DNA of 64,000 nucleotides, from the NCBI RefSeq assembly GCF_024298905.1, contig NZ_CP101154.1:3436932-3500931 (forward strand), read 5' to 3'. The stretch comes from Natronomonas marina. GTDB taxonomy: Archaea; Halobacteriota; Halobacteria; Halobacteriales; Haloarculaceae. Positions within the stretch are counted from its first letter, which is position 1, and the number at the start of each line of letters is the position of its first letter. Positions 49,275 through 57,395 of this stretch are shown in pieces. The translations under genes were made by a program, and so were the position numbers. A model generated the notes under the pieces. The model saw only the letters and a list, made by a program, of their open reading frames with translations, did not search any database and was not told the DNA's origin.

Positions 49275-50486
49275 ATGTCCCGTCTACTGCGGCTTCTCGT
49301 CGTAGCGATGATCGTGGGGTGGTCGTTCGGGTCCGTGGGGATCGCCGCGGCGCAGTCGGAGACGACGCTCACCGTCTCGGTCGTCGACAGCGACGGCGAT
49401 CCCGTCGCGGACGCGGACGTTACCGCCACCTGGGACGGCGGTAGCACCACGGAGACGACCGCCGCCAACGGCCGGGCGTTCGTCGACGTCCGGGAGGGTG
49501 CCGACGTCGAACTCAACGTGACCCACCCCGACTACGTCCGCAATCACCCCCTCGTGGTCTCGGACGCCGCCGAGGAGGACGTGACCGTCGACGTGGCCCG
49601 GAAGGGTCGCTCGACCGTCGTCGTGCGGAACGCCGACGGCCAGCCGCTGGACGGGGTGGCCGTCGAGTTCCAGAAGGGACAGTTCCGCATCGACGCCCGG
49701 GGCGAGACCGACGAGGACGGCCGGTTCCGAACCGACACGATAGAGCAGGGCGTCTACGAGGTCACCGCCGTCAAGCCGGGATACTTCGAGCGGGAGATAG
49801 AGACGACCGTCGAAAGCGACAGCCGACGGGAGATCGAACTGGAGCGCGGGACGGTCCAACTGGAGGTCACCGTCGTCGACGACCACTTCGAGGACCCCCG
49901 GACCATCGAGGAGGCGAGTGTGAGCATCGACGACGAGGAAGGCGAGGTCGCCGTCGTGCGGACCTCCGGCGGGACGGCCTCGCTCAGCGTCGACGTGAAC
50001 AACCGCTACACGGTCGCCGTCCGGAAGGACGGCTATCTGGAGCGCGACACGACGGTCACTGTCCGCGAGCGGGATCGCTCGGTCGAGATCGCCACCCAGC
50101 GCGTCCCGCGGCTGACGCTCGAACCGCGGAACGACCGTGTCGTGGTCGGCGAGAGCACGACGGTCGAGGTGGTCAACGCCTACGGCGAACCCGTCGCGGG
50201 CGCGGCGGTCCTCAGGAACAACGAGACGGTCGGCGAGACCGACCGCGAGGGCGAACTCGTCATCACGATACCGGCGGCCGGCGACCAGACGCTCCGCGCG
50301 ACGCAGGGCGACCTCGAATCCGAACGCGTCGTCGTCGAGGGCGTCGAACCCGCCGAGACCGACCCGTCCGGGACATCGGGGACGGCGTCGACCGCGACGG
50401 GGACGGAATCAGAGGGTCCCGGCTTCGGCGTCGTCGTCACCCTTGTCGGTCTCGTCGGGGCGGCACTCCTGGCCCGTCGCCGCTGA
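49275..50486 (+). CDS. PGF-CTERM surface protein with carboxypeptidase-regulatory-like repeats
   Basis: A 403-residue secreted protein. The signal peptide is about residues 1-27. Three or four beta-sandwich repeats of the CarboxypepD_reg type follow (VVDSDGDPVADADVTATWDG, VVRNADGQPLDGVAVEF, VVNAYGEPVAGAAVL). A Thr/Ser/Gly stalk and a PGF-CTERM tail (GPGFGVVVTLVGLVGAALLA plus RRR) end it. Such repeats act as structural stalks, and no catalytic domain is present. A CTTAAG TATA-like element at 49246-49251 lies about 27 bases before the ATG at 49275, which favours this start over ATG 49254. Confidence 0.88.
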   Translation: MSRLLRLLVVAMIVGWSFGSVGIAAAQSETTLTVSVVDSDGDPVADADVTATWDGGSTTETTAANGRAFVDVREGADVELNVTHPDYVRNHPLVVSDAAEEDVTVDVARKGRSTVVVRNADGQPLDGVAVEFQKGQFRIDARGETDEDGRFRTDTIEQGVYEVTAVKPGYFEREIETTVESDSRREIELERGTVQLEVTVVDDHFEDPRTIEEASVSIDDEEGEVAVVRTSGGTASLSVDVNNRYTVAVRKDGYLERDTTVTVRERDRSVEIATQRVPRLTLEPRNDRVVVGESTTVEVVNAYGEPVAGAAVLRNNETVGETDREGELVITIPAAGDQTLRATQGDLESERVVVEGVEPAETDPSGTSGTASTATGTESEGPGFGVVVTLVGLVGAALLARRR

Positions 50487-50529
50487 CGACACCGGGGCGT
50501 TTTACGTCGCCCCAGCGCAACGCCCCCGT

Positions 50530-51894
50530 ATGGCCGACGGGGAGACCGACGGCGATGCCGGCGTCCGGTCGATCCTCCGGCGGTTCCTGGCGCTGGAACG
50601 GGACGTGCTCGTTCTCTCGGTTGCGATGTTCGCGTTCAGCCTCGGCTTCCAGATGACGAGCCGCTACGTCCCGCGGTACATGTCGGCGCTGGGCGCCGGC
50701 GCGGTCGCCATCGGGCTGTTCGGCACGTTCGGGAACCTCGTGAGCGCGGTCTACCCCTATCCCGGCGGTGCCGTCTCCGACCGGATCGGCTCGCGGCGCG
50801 CGCTGACGCTTTTCGGTCTCGCCTCGACGGTCGGGTTCATCGTGTGGCTGTTCGCCGAGCGGTTCGGGACGCTCACCGTTCCGGCGGTCGGGACGACCCT
50901 CGAGGTGGCGGGCCGAGAGGTGGTCGTCGGCTGGCTCGACCCCGCCGTCCTCCCGGTCGGTATCTTCCTCGGACTGCTGTTCGCACAGGCCTGGAAGTCC
51001 TTCGGCCTCGGGGCGACGTTCGCCATCGTCAAGCAGGCGGTCGAACCCGACCGGCTGGCGACGGGGTTCGCAAGCACCGAGACCTTCCGCCGGACCGCGT
51101 TCCTCGTGGGGCCACTCCTGGCAGCGGCCGTGCTCGCGGCCTTCAGCTTCGAGACGGGGTTCCGGGCCGTGCTGGCGATTGCCGCCGGCTTCGGTCTGCT
51201 GGCGACGGTCGCACAGCACCTCCTCTACGACGCTGGCGAGGACGCGGTCGGCAGGTCCTTCGAGGGACTCGGGACCGTCCTCGCCGACCTCCGGTCGATG
51301 CCGGAACCGATGCGGCCGCTGCTCGTCGCCGACACCGTCGTCCGGTTCGCAAACGGGATGGTGTACGTCTTCTTCGTCATCGTCGTCACGGAGTTCCTCG
51401 CGGTCGGCGTGACGCTGCCCGTCGTCGGCCGGCTCTCGCCGGAGTCGTACTTCGGCGTCCTGCTCGCGGTCGAGATGCTGGTGGCGCTGGCGGTGATGGT
51501 GCCCGTCTCGCGGCTGTCGCGCCGCGTGGGGCTGAAACCGGTCGTCGCCGTCGGCTTCGCCGTCTACGCGGTCTTTCCCGTGCTGCTCGTCAACGCGCCG
51601 GCGGACCCGTTCGTCGTGGCGCTGCTCTTTGCGGTCTCCGGGTTGCGGTTCGCGGGCCTGCCGGCGCACAAGGCGCTCATCGTCGGGCCCGCCGAGACCG
51701 GCGCCGGCGGGCGGGTGACCGGCACCTACTACCTCGTCAGGAACGTCGTCGTCATCCCGTCGGCGGCCGTCGGCGGCGCGGTCTACGCCGTCTCGCCGCG
51801 TGCGGCCTTCACCGTGGCGTCGGCCATCGGGCTGGTCGGGGTGGCGCTGTTCCTCCGCTTCGGCGAGGAGTTCGAGGCGGCCGTCGCGGGCTAG
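50530..51894 (+). CDS. MFS transporter
   Basis: A 454-residue major facilitator with twelve predicted helices. The motif GGAVSDRIGSRRAL between helices 2 and 3 is the MFS signature loop. A cytoplasmic charged segment lies at the centre (about 240-265), and helix 5 contains PLLAAAVLAAF. Substrate unknown. Its TAG stop shares CTAG with the convergent small gene, an overlap of three bases. It follows the surface-protein gene by 43 bases but has its own GTTTTACG promoter-like element near 50498. Confidence 0.87.
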   Translation: MADGETDGDAGVRSILRRFLALERDVLVLSVAMFAFSLGFQMTSRYVPRYMSALGAGAVAIGLFGTFGNLVSAVYPYPGGAVSDRIGSRRALTLFGLASTVGFIVWLFAERFGTLTVPAVGTTLEVAGREVVVGWLDPAVLPVGIFLGLLFAQAWKSFGLGATFAIVKQAVEPDRLATGFASTETFRRTAFLVGPLLAAAVLAAFSFETGFRAVLAIAAGFGLLATVAQHLLYDAGEDAVGRSFEGLGTVLADLRSMPEPMRPLLVADTVVRFANGMVYVFFVIVVTEFLAVGVTLPVVGRLSPESYFGVLLAVEMLVALAVMVPVSRLSRRVGLKPVVAVGFAVYAVFPVLLVNAPADPFVVALLFAVSGLRFAGLPAHKALIVGPAETGAGGRVTGTYYLVRNVVVIPSAAVGGAVYAVSPRAAFTVASAIGLVGVALFLRFGEEFEAAVAG

Positions 51895-52082
51895 GCCGCC
51901 CGGAACTCGCCGTGCTTGACGCCGAGACCGAACGCCAGCAGGCCGAACACCAGCATCGAGGGTGCGACCATCATCAGGATAGTCCGGGTGGCCATCGGTA
52001 TCGGGCTGGCGATGAGTCCGCCGACGCCCACCGCGACGACGGCCAGCAGGGCACCGAGCGCGACGGGGAGGGTGAACTTCAT
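51891..52082 (-). CDS. Small two-helix membrane protein (DUF7333-like)
   Basis: A 63-residue protein with two membrane helices (LPVALGALLAVVAVGVGGLI and ILMMVAPSMLVFGLLAFGLG) and a short tail KHGEFRAA. I recall this pattern as haloarchaeal DUF7333; function unknown. The ATG at 52082 is preferred over 52109 because a TATA-like GATATTATG on the minus strand (52108-52116) sits about 28 bases before it. Convergent overlap with the MFS gene. Confidence 0.78.
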   Translation of the reverse strand: MKFTLPVALGALLAVVAVGVGGLIASPIPMATRTILMMVAPSMLVFGLLAFGLGVKHGEFRAA

Positions 52083-52144
52083 GCCCGACGCTTGGAGTCT
52101 GGACGACATAATATCCCCGTCTCCGGCAGTCCCGCCCGGACGGG

Positions 52145-53200
52145 CTACGGGAATCGAATCGTCTCCGTCGCGGGGTCGACCTCGACGCGGCCGCCGAGCG
52201 GCAGCGGCGCTATCGGCGTCGTGTGGCCCCAGTCGAGACCGAGCACGACCGGCGCCTCGGGAGCGTAGCGGCCGACCGTCTCGACGACCGTCCCGTAGAT
52301 GCGCTCGCGGTAGGCTTCCCGCTCTTCCCGCGGCGGTTCGGTGAGGTGGCTCCGGGTCGCCGGCCGCCCGAGCAGGACTGCGTCGAACCGCTCGAGGAGT
52401 CCACGCTCGCCGAGGCAGGTCAGCGTCGCGGCGACCTCCTCGGGTTCGGGAATCCACTCGGAGGTCTCGAGACACAGCACCGCCCCCTCCAGCGCCTCGA
52501 CGGGCGGGAGGTACCGGTCGGTCGCCAGGTGCCACTCGACGATGGCGCGGTTACCACCCCACAGTCGGCCAGAGACGGCCCTCTCGCCGCCAGCCCACCG
52601 CGGTCCGGGGTTCGGCTCGTAGGTCGGCGGGGTTCCCATCTTCGAGGGGTCGGTCCACCACGCCGCGGGCTCGTCGGTCCACTCGTCGCTGGCCTCGAGT
52701 TCGCCCAGCGAGTCCTCGAAGAACGCCCGCCGGCAGTAGCGTTCCGTGTACTCCGGCAGTTCGCCCGGGATAGCGAGTTCGTTCATCAACTGGGCGCCGT
52801 TGTAGGAGACGACGCCGGCCCGCCACAGGAACAGGCCGAGGTTGGTGTTGTCGCTCATCCCGAAGAATCGCGTGGGGTTCGCCCGGAGCACGTCGGCGTC
52901 GAGATGCTTCAGGATCCGGAGCTGGTCGGAGCCGCCGATGGTGGCGACGACGCCGACGACGTCGGGATCGCGGAACGCGGCGTGGATGTCGGCGGCCCGC
53001 GCCCGCGGGCTGTCGTCCAGGAACGCGTTGCTCTGGCGGGCGGTCGGGTAGACGACCGGCTCGAGGTCGAAGACGTCGCGGAGCCGCTGGAGGCCCAACT
53101 CGAAGACGTGCGAGGCGTCGTGGGCACCGCCGCTGGAGGGCGCGACGACGGCGACGCGGTCACCGGGCGACAGCGGCGGCGGCGTGACGAACTCGTCCAT
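52145..53200 (-). CDS. S66-family serine peptidase (LD-carboxypeptidase/MccF-like)
   Basis: A 351-residue S66 peptidase. The nucleophile Ser is in FFGMSDNTNLG (GxSDN), and the Glu and His of the triad are expected in CLETSEW and LDWGHTTPIAPLP. The N-terminus LSPGDRVAVVAPSSGG is typical. MccF-like members detoxify microcin C-like nucleotide-peptides; LD-carboxypeptidases act on murein, which archaea lack, so a detoxification or peptide-processing role is more likely (inference). Complete. Confidence 0.92.
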   Translation of the reverse strand: MDEFVTPPPLSPGDRVAVVAPSSGGAHDASHVFELGLQRLRDVFDLEPVVYPTARQSNAFLDDSPRARAADIHAAFRDPDVVGVVATIGGSDQLRILKHLDADVLRANPTRFFGMSDNTNLGLFLWRAGVVSYNGAQLMNELAIPGELPEYTERYCRRAFFEDSLGELEASDEWTDEPAAWWTDPSKMGTPPTYEPNPGPRWAGGERAVSGRLWGGNRAIVEWHLATDRYLPPVEALEGAVLCLETSEWIPEPEEVAATLTCLGERGLLERFDAVLLGRPATRSHLTEPPREEREAYRERIYGTVVETVGRYAPEAPVVLGLDWGHTTPIAPLPLGGRVEVDPATETIRFP

Positions 53201-53265
53201 GGCGGGCCGTCGGCCGAGGCCGGCAAAAACCTTCCTCGCGGGTGACAGAGAGTGACGTGGCCCGA

Positions 53266-54027
53266 TCAGCTAATCGAGAAGCCGCCGTCGACGACGAGGC
53301 CGTGGCCGGTGACGAAGGAAGCTTCCTCCGACAGCAGGAAGGCGATGGCGTCGGCGACCTCCTCGGGTTCGCCGAGGCGCTTCAGCGGGTACTGCTGGGC
53401 GGCCTGCTCCTTCGCGGCCTCGGGGTCGTCCTTCGACTCGAAGTACTGGTCGCCCAGCGGCGTCTCGATGAAGCCGGGGCAGACCGCATTGGCGCGGACG
53501 CCGTCGCGGCCGGCCTCGGCGGCGACGGCGCGGGTGAAGTTCAACACGGCGCCCTTCGTCAGCGAGTACACCGACTGGCGGGCCATCCCGAGGAAGGAGG
53601 CCAGCGACCCGACGTTGACGATGGCGCCCGACTCCTGGGCCTTCAGGTGCGGCAGCGTGGCCCGACAGCCGTTCCAGACGCCCCGGAGGTTCACGTCGAG
53701 GACGTACTCGAAGGTGGTGTCGGTGACGTCCTCGACGGTCGCCGGCGGGTGGCCGATGCCGGCGTTGTTGACCACGCAGTCGAGACCGTACTCCTCGACG
53801 GTCGTCTCGACGACGGCCTCGAACTCGTCGGCGTCGGTCACGTCGAGGTGGTGGAAGACGGCGTCGCCGCCGGCCTCCTCGACGGCCGCGACGGTCGCCT
53901 CGCCGCCCTCGTCGTCGATGTCGGTTGCGACGACGAACCCACCGGCCTCGGCGACGTTCAGGGCGGTCGCTCGTCCGATGCCCGACCCCGCGCCCGTGAT
54001 GAACACCGTATCGTTCTCGAATCGCAT
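53266..54027 (-). CDS. Short-chain dehydrogenase/reductase (classical)
   Basis: A 253-residue classical SDR. Cofactor motif TGAGSGIGRATA is near 11-22, NNAGIG at about 87-92, catalytic YSLTK near 151-155 and PGFIETPLG follows. Acidic ATDIDDEGG after strand 2 (Asp) indicates preference for NAD(H). Acts on an unknown hydroxy or keto substrate. A leaderless promoter with TATAAAAC at 54051-54058 (minus: GTTTTATA) lies 27 bases before the ATG at 54027. Confidence 0.93.
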   Translation of the reverse strand: MRFENDTVFITGAGSGIGRATALNVAEAGGFVVATDIDDEGGEATVAAVEEAGGDAVFHHLDVTDADEFEAVVETTVEEYGLDCVVNNAGIGHPPATVEDVTDTTFEYVLDVNLRGVWNGCRATLPHLKAQESGAIVNVGSLASFLGMARQSVYSLTKGAVLNFTRAVAAEAGRDGVRANAVCPGFIETPLGDQYFESKDDPEAAKEQAAQQYPLKRLGEPEEVADAIAFLLSEEASFVTGHGLVVDGGFSIS

Positions 54028-54050
54028 AGCCGTACGATGGTAGGGCCGAG

Positions 54051-54058
54051 TATAAAAC
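54051..54058 (-). promoter_or_regulatory. TATA box of the SDR gene
   Basis: On the minus strand GTTTTATA is centred 27 bases before the ATG at 54027, a clear leaderless-promoter geometry. Confidence 0.65.
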
Positions 54059-54159
54059 CTCGCTAACGGCGGAGCGGGGCGTGGACGCGCGACCCCGAAC
54101 GCCGCCGACGGACCGCCCCCGAAGGACGGGCTTTTGACGCTCGCCGCTCTCGGTACGGT

Positions 54160-54603
54160 ATGGACGCGTACATAGAGGGCGTCCGGGTCGCCGAGACGCC
54201 GGGCGGACTCGCGGCGGTCGTGACCCTCGGCGTCGACGGGACCGGTGACGTGCTGCCCATCTTCATCGGCGTCGAGGAGGCCACGAGCATCGCCCGCGGC
54301 CTCGACGCCGAGGACATCGGCCGACCGCTGACCCACGACCTCTTTCTGGACGTGATGGAGGAACTCGGCGGTCGCGTCGAGCGGGTCGTCGTCACGGACC
54401 TGGAGGACGACACCTACCTCGCGGACCTCCACGTAAACACGCCGCGGGCCGACGCCGTGGTCGACGCCCGCCCGAGCGACTCGCTGGCGCTCGCGGCACG
54501 GACCAACGCCGACATCGAGGTCACCGAGACGGTGTTCGAGGCCGGCAGCGAACCGCTCGAGGAGTACGACGAACTCGACGACGTCCGGGAGCTGATGCCA
54601 TGA
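54160..54603 (+). CDS. DUF151 / bifunctional nuclease family protein
   Basis: A 147-residue protein of the BFN (DUF151) family: VLPIFIGVEEATSIARGLD, TDLEDDTYLADLHV, ARPSDSLALAARTNADIEV. Plant and Thermotoga members bind or cleave nucleic acid; the archaeal role is not established. Its TGA stop overlaps the ATG of hisE (ATGA), so the two are co-translated, a linkage frequent in haloarchaea. Confidence 0.92.
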   Translation: MDAYIEGVRVAETPGGLAAVVTLGVDGTGDVLPIFIGVEEATSIARGLDAEDIGRPLTHDLFLDVMEELGGRVERVVVTDLEDDTYLADLHVNTPRADAVVDARPSDSLALAARTNADIEVTETVFEAGSEPLEEYDELDDVRELMP

Positions 54604-54902
54604 GCGACGGCGAGGATGTCGACGAAATCGTCTCCGAACTGTTCGCGGTCATCGAGTCCCGGAAGGCCGAACTCCCCGAGGACTCCTACACGGCCTCGCT
54701 TTTCACCCACGAGAAGGGCGAGAACGCCGTCCTCGAGAAACTGGGCGAGGAGACGACCGAACTCGTCCTCGCTGCCAAGGACGACGACGACGACGAACTG
54801 ACCCACGAGGCCGCCGACATCGTCTACCACCTGCTCGTGCTGCTGTCGATGAAGGACCTGGACCTGGCCGACCTGCGGGCGGAGCTCCGCGAGCGGCGCT
54901 GA
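54600..54902 (+). CDS. hisE: Phosphoribosyl-ATP pyrophosphohydrolase HisE
   Basis: A 100-residue MazG-like all-helical enzyme catalysing the second step of histidine synthesis, PR-ATP to PR-AMP. The metal-binding motif is KLGEETTELVLAAKD with EAADIVYHLLVLL. As usual in haloarchaea it is a stand-alone protein, separate from HisI, and not beside other his genes. Coupled to the DUF151 gene by an ATGA overlap. Confidence 0.95.
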   Translation: MSDGEDVDEIVSELFAVIESRKAELPEDSYTASLFTHEKGENAVLEKLGEETTELVLAAKDDDDDELTHEAADIVYHLLVLLSMKDLDLADLRAELRERR

Positions 54903-54904
54903 CC

Positions 54905-55099
54905 CTACGCGGCGTTCGGGTGGGTGTCGATGTGGTGGACCGCCGACGGCGACAGCAGCCGGCCGCTCGGCAACTCGACCCAGCCGTTGGCCCGTACCGT
55001 CGCCGCCCCCTCGTGGAGGACCGTCTCGCCGTCGGGGTCGGCGTAGACGACCACTCGGTCGTGGTCGTCCTCGAAGAACTCGCGGAAGACGTCTGCCAT
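54905..55099 (-). CDS. Small haloarchaeal protein of unknown function
   Basis: A 64-residue protein (ADVFREFFEDDHDRVVVYAD start; GWVELPSGRLLSPSAVHHID end). It is acidic, without Cys or membrane segments, and looks like a small beta domain. The ATG at 55099 gives the most natural N-terminus; an upstream ATG at 55120 would add MLATAGA. It converges with hisE across two bases. Confidence 0.7.
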   Translation of the reverse strand: MADVFREFFEDDHDRVVVYADPDGETVLHEGAATVRANGWVELPSGRLLSPSAVHHIDTHPNAA

Positions 55100-55162
55100 C
55101 GCCCCTGCGGTTGCGAGCATACGTCCGGATTTTCCTCGAGCGGAAAAAAGCGTACCGGGTGG

Positions 55163-55483
55163 CTACTGGCGCTCGAAGCGGTACGTGACGATTTCGCTCG
55201 TGTCGTCCCACTCGAAGTCGCCGGGGTGGACCTGCTCCATCCGGGCCCTGTAGGCCTCCAGCGACGGCGACCCCTCGCGTTTCGCGTCGGCGTCGGTGAG
55301 GTCGCCGAGCGTGCGCTCCTCGACGGCCGTCACCTCGAAGACGGTGCCGTCGAGTTCGAAGGTGTCGCCGGCCTCGGCGTAGCGGTTCGAGCCGCCGCGG
55401 CTGAGCTGTGTCACGTCGCCCGCGAGGGCGGCCTCCTGGACGCGGTCGTTCGGGAGCAGGGCGTCGGGGTCGATGCGTGCCAT
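55163..55483 (-). CDS. ASCH-domain-like protein
   Basis: A 106-residue protein resembling ASCH/PUA-like beta-barrel domains (GDTFELDGTVFEVTAVEERTLGDL in the core; AYRARMEQVHPGDFEWDD; IVTYRFE). ASCH domains bind RNA or act as small RNA-associated enzymes; the archaeal role is not known. The ATG at 55483 gives ARIDPDALLPNDRV. A DUF5518-type membrane gene follows upstream on the same strand. Confidence 0.8.
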   Translation of the reverse strand: MARIDPDALLPNDRVQEAALAGDVTQLSRGGSNRYAEAGDTFELDGTVFEVTAVEERTLGDLTDADAKREGSPSLEAYRARMEQVHPGDFEWDDTSEIVTYRFERQ

Positions 55484-55507
55484 ACCGCACCTGGGGGCCG
55501 CGGACAC

Positions 55508-55870
55508 TTAACCGGCGAGGAGCCCACCAATAGCGCCGCCGATGGCGCTGTCGACGGCGAAGACGAGTGCGACGACCGCGGCGACGGCGAAGACGCCGAG
55601 GCCGCCGACGATGCCCGCCGGGCCGCCGACCGCGGTTCCGACGAGCGTGACGAACGCGGCCAGCGCGACGGCGGCGACGAGACCCCCGAAGGCGCCCGCC
55701 AGCAGGCCGTGCCAGGCACCGCTTGCGAGACCGCCCCCGGCGAGGGCGCCGGCGGTCAGGCCCGCGATCAGTCCCGCGCCGACGTGGCCGATCACCGGCA
55801 GGGCGAACGCGAAGAGGCTGGCGACGACGCCGACGACGAACCCGATGAGAACCGCACTCCAGTCGGTCAT
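55508..55870 (-). CDS. Gly/Ala-rich membrane protein (DUF5518-like)
   Basis: A 120-residue protein with four hydrophobic helices rich in Gly and Ala (GFVVGVVASLFAFALPVIGH start; AGAFGGLVAAVALAAFVTLV; GAIGGLLAG end). I recall this class as DUF5518; function unknown. The start at 55870 begins TDWSAVLIG. It may be co-transcribed with the ASCH gene (24-base gap). Confidence 0.82.
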   Translation of the reverse strand: MTDWSAVLIGFVVGVVASLFAFALPVIGHVGAGLIAGLTAGALAGGGLASGAWHGLLAGAFGGLVAAVALAAFVTLVGTAVGGPAGIVGGLGVFAVAAVVALVFAVDSAIGGAIGGLLAG

Positions 55871-55987
55871 GGGTGTAGTTGGTCGCCGGCGGGCAAACCG
55901 CTGTCGGCCGCGGGGCGGCCACGCAGTGAGGAGTCCTCGGCAGCCACGCTTCGCCCCCTCGTCGGCGAATCGGGCGGATACGCGGCG

Positions 55988-55993
55988 CTTATA
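55988..55993 (+). promoter_or_regulatory. TATA box of the NOG1 gene
   Basis: CTTATA centred 27 bases before the ATG at 56017; leaderless geometry. Confidence 0.6.
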
Positions 55994-56016
55994 CGGTCGG
56001 ATACACAAACCGGGGT

Positions 56017-56994
56017 ATGCACTTCGAAGACCTTCCGACGACGCCCCGGTCGGAGGAGCTGGTCGACAAGGCGTTCTCGCGGGCGGCGCGGGCGGGGCGG
56101 GCCAAGCAGGGCAAGGAGGCCCAGGAATCGATGCTGCAGACGGCCGCGAACATCCTCTCCGACAACCTCCAGAACGTCGTGACGACGTGGCCGGACTTCG
56201 ACGACGTCGACGCCTTCTACTACGAGTTCGCCGACGCGACGCTTTCCGACACCGACGTGGGGGGCGTCGATGCCCTCCGGCAGGACCTCTCTTCGGTGAT
56301 GAGCGCCGGTCGGCAGGCCGAAAACATCAAGGAGGAGTACCAGGGCCGCATCCGGACGGCAGACACCGAGACGGCCCGGAAGCTCCGCAAGCAGGCCTTC
56401 GCCCGCCTGGCGGACGTGACCGAGGGGGTCGCCGACGAACTGCTGACCATCGGCGAGGCCCGCGACGCCTTGCACACCCTACCCGACATCCGCGCCGACG
56501 AGCCGGCCATCGTCGTCGCCGGCTACCCCAACGTCGGCAAGTCCTCCTTCGTCAACCGCCTGACGAACGCCGACAACGAGACGGCCGCCTACCCTTACAC
56601 CACGACGCGGCTGAACGTCGGCCACCTCGAACGGGAGCACGTCCGCTACCAGCTGGTCGACACGCCCGGCCTGCTCGACCGGCCGGCCGAGGAGCGCAAC
56701 GCCATCGAATCGCAGGCCGTTTCGGCACTGACACACCTGGCCGACGCGGTGCTCGTCCTGCTCGACGCCAGCGAGGAGTGCGGCTACCCGCTGGAGCGAC
56801 AACTGGACCTGCTTTCGGAACTGGAGGCGGCCTTCGACGTCCCGGTGCTGTCGGTCTGCAACAAATCGGATCGGTCGCGGGACGTCGAGGCGGACCACTA
56901 CATGAGCGTCGAGACCGGCGAGAACGTCGACGGGGTGCTGGAGGCGGCCGTCGAGGCCATCGGGTACGAGCCCGAGTTGCCGTTCGAGGAGTAG
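56017..56994 (+). CDS. NOG1-family GTPase, ribosome assembly
   Basis: A 325-residue Obg-type GTPase of the archaeal/eukaryotic NOG1 group, which acts in large-subunit maturation. An N-terminal helical domain (1-160) precedes the G domain: G1 GYPNVGKSS at 169-177, G2 around TTTRLNVG, G3 DTPGLLDRP, G4 NKSD. The C-terminal extension of the eukaryotic protein is absent, as in archaea. Directly after the stop is a perfect 8-bp hairpin (56995-57021) and then repeats. Confidence 0.93.
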   Translation: MHFEDLPTTPRSEELVDKAFSRAARAGRAKQGKEAQESMLQTAANILSDNLQNVVTTWPDFDDVDAFYYEFADATLSDTDVGGVDALRQDLSSVMSAGRQAENIKEEYQGRIRTADTETARKLRKQAFARLADVTEGVADELLTIGEARDALHTLPDIRADEPAIVVAGYPNVGKSSFVNRLTNADNETAAYPYTTTRLNVGHLEREHVRYQLVDTPGLLDRPAEERNAIESQAVSALTHLADAVLVLLDASEECGYPLERQLDLLSELEAAFDVPVLSVCNKSDRSRDVEADHYMSVETGENVDGVLEAAVEAIGYEPELPFEE

Positions 56995-57021
56995 CGTGGT
57001 TCGGAGCGAGCGAGAACCACG
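56995..57021 (+). terminator. Hairpin following the NOG1 gene
   Basis: CGTGGTTC and GAACCACG flank an 11-base loop (GGAGCGAGCGA), starting on the base after the TAG stop. Its loop resembles the loop core of the dispersed GCGGG/CCCGC repeats. A terminator function is possible but there is no T-run, so it may be a repeat element instead. Confidence 0.5.
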
Positions 57022-57068
57022 GAGATACGAACGGCGACCGGCGGGAGCCGTGAGTAGGGAGACGCCAA

Positions 57069-57185
57069 GCGTAGCGAGGCGTCTCCGAAACTCCGAGCGG
57101 GGAGCGGTAGCGACCCGCGAGCAGGGCGGTCGAGCGTAGCGAGGCGTCTCCGAAATTCCGAGCGGGGAGCGGTAGCGACCCGCGA
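57069..57185. repeat. Two copies of a 65-bp repeat related to the 79-bp family
   Basis: Units begin at 57069 and 57134 with GCGTAGCGAGGCGTCTCCGA and contain GAGCGGGGAGCGGTAGCGAC followed by CCGCGA. The GCGGG-loop-CCCGC core is shared with the 79-bp tandem block at 8631 and the copy near 13131. The remaining bases of the 400-base gap (56995-57395) hold only the NOG1 hairpin and the aconitase promoter. Confidence 0.85.
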
Positions 57186-57362
57186 GGAGTAGCGTCGCTG
57201 CTGTATCCTCGTGCGACGCCGGTCGACGGTACCGTCGACGCCACCGTCCGTACCCGTCCATTGAAGATTGTAACCTTCGTTCCGGTTAGTCTCGACGTTC
57301 GTAAGCCGCGAATATTGCCGAACCGGCCGAGGGAGACCGCAAGACGTGGCGAACACGCCGGA

Positions 57363-57369
57363 TTTATAT
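57363..57369 (+). promoter_or_regulatory. TATA box of the aconitase gene
   Basis: TTTATAT about 30 bases before the ATG at 57396, giving a transcript with almost no leader. Confidence 0.65.
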
Positions 57370-57395
57370 CTGTGGGCAGTCGATAGTCTGACGTT

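Noticed and set aside
57000-57395. Small protein genes in the gap before aconitase
   Set aside because: Frames here are repeat-derived and Arg-rich, with no start-site signals except the aconitase TATA box.
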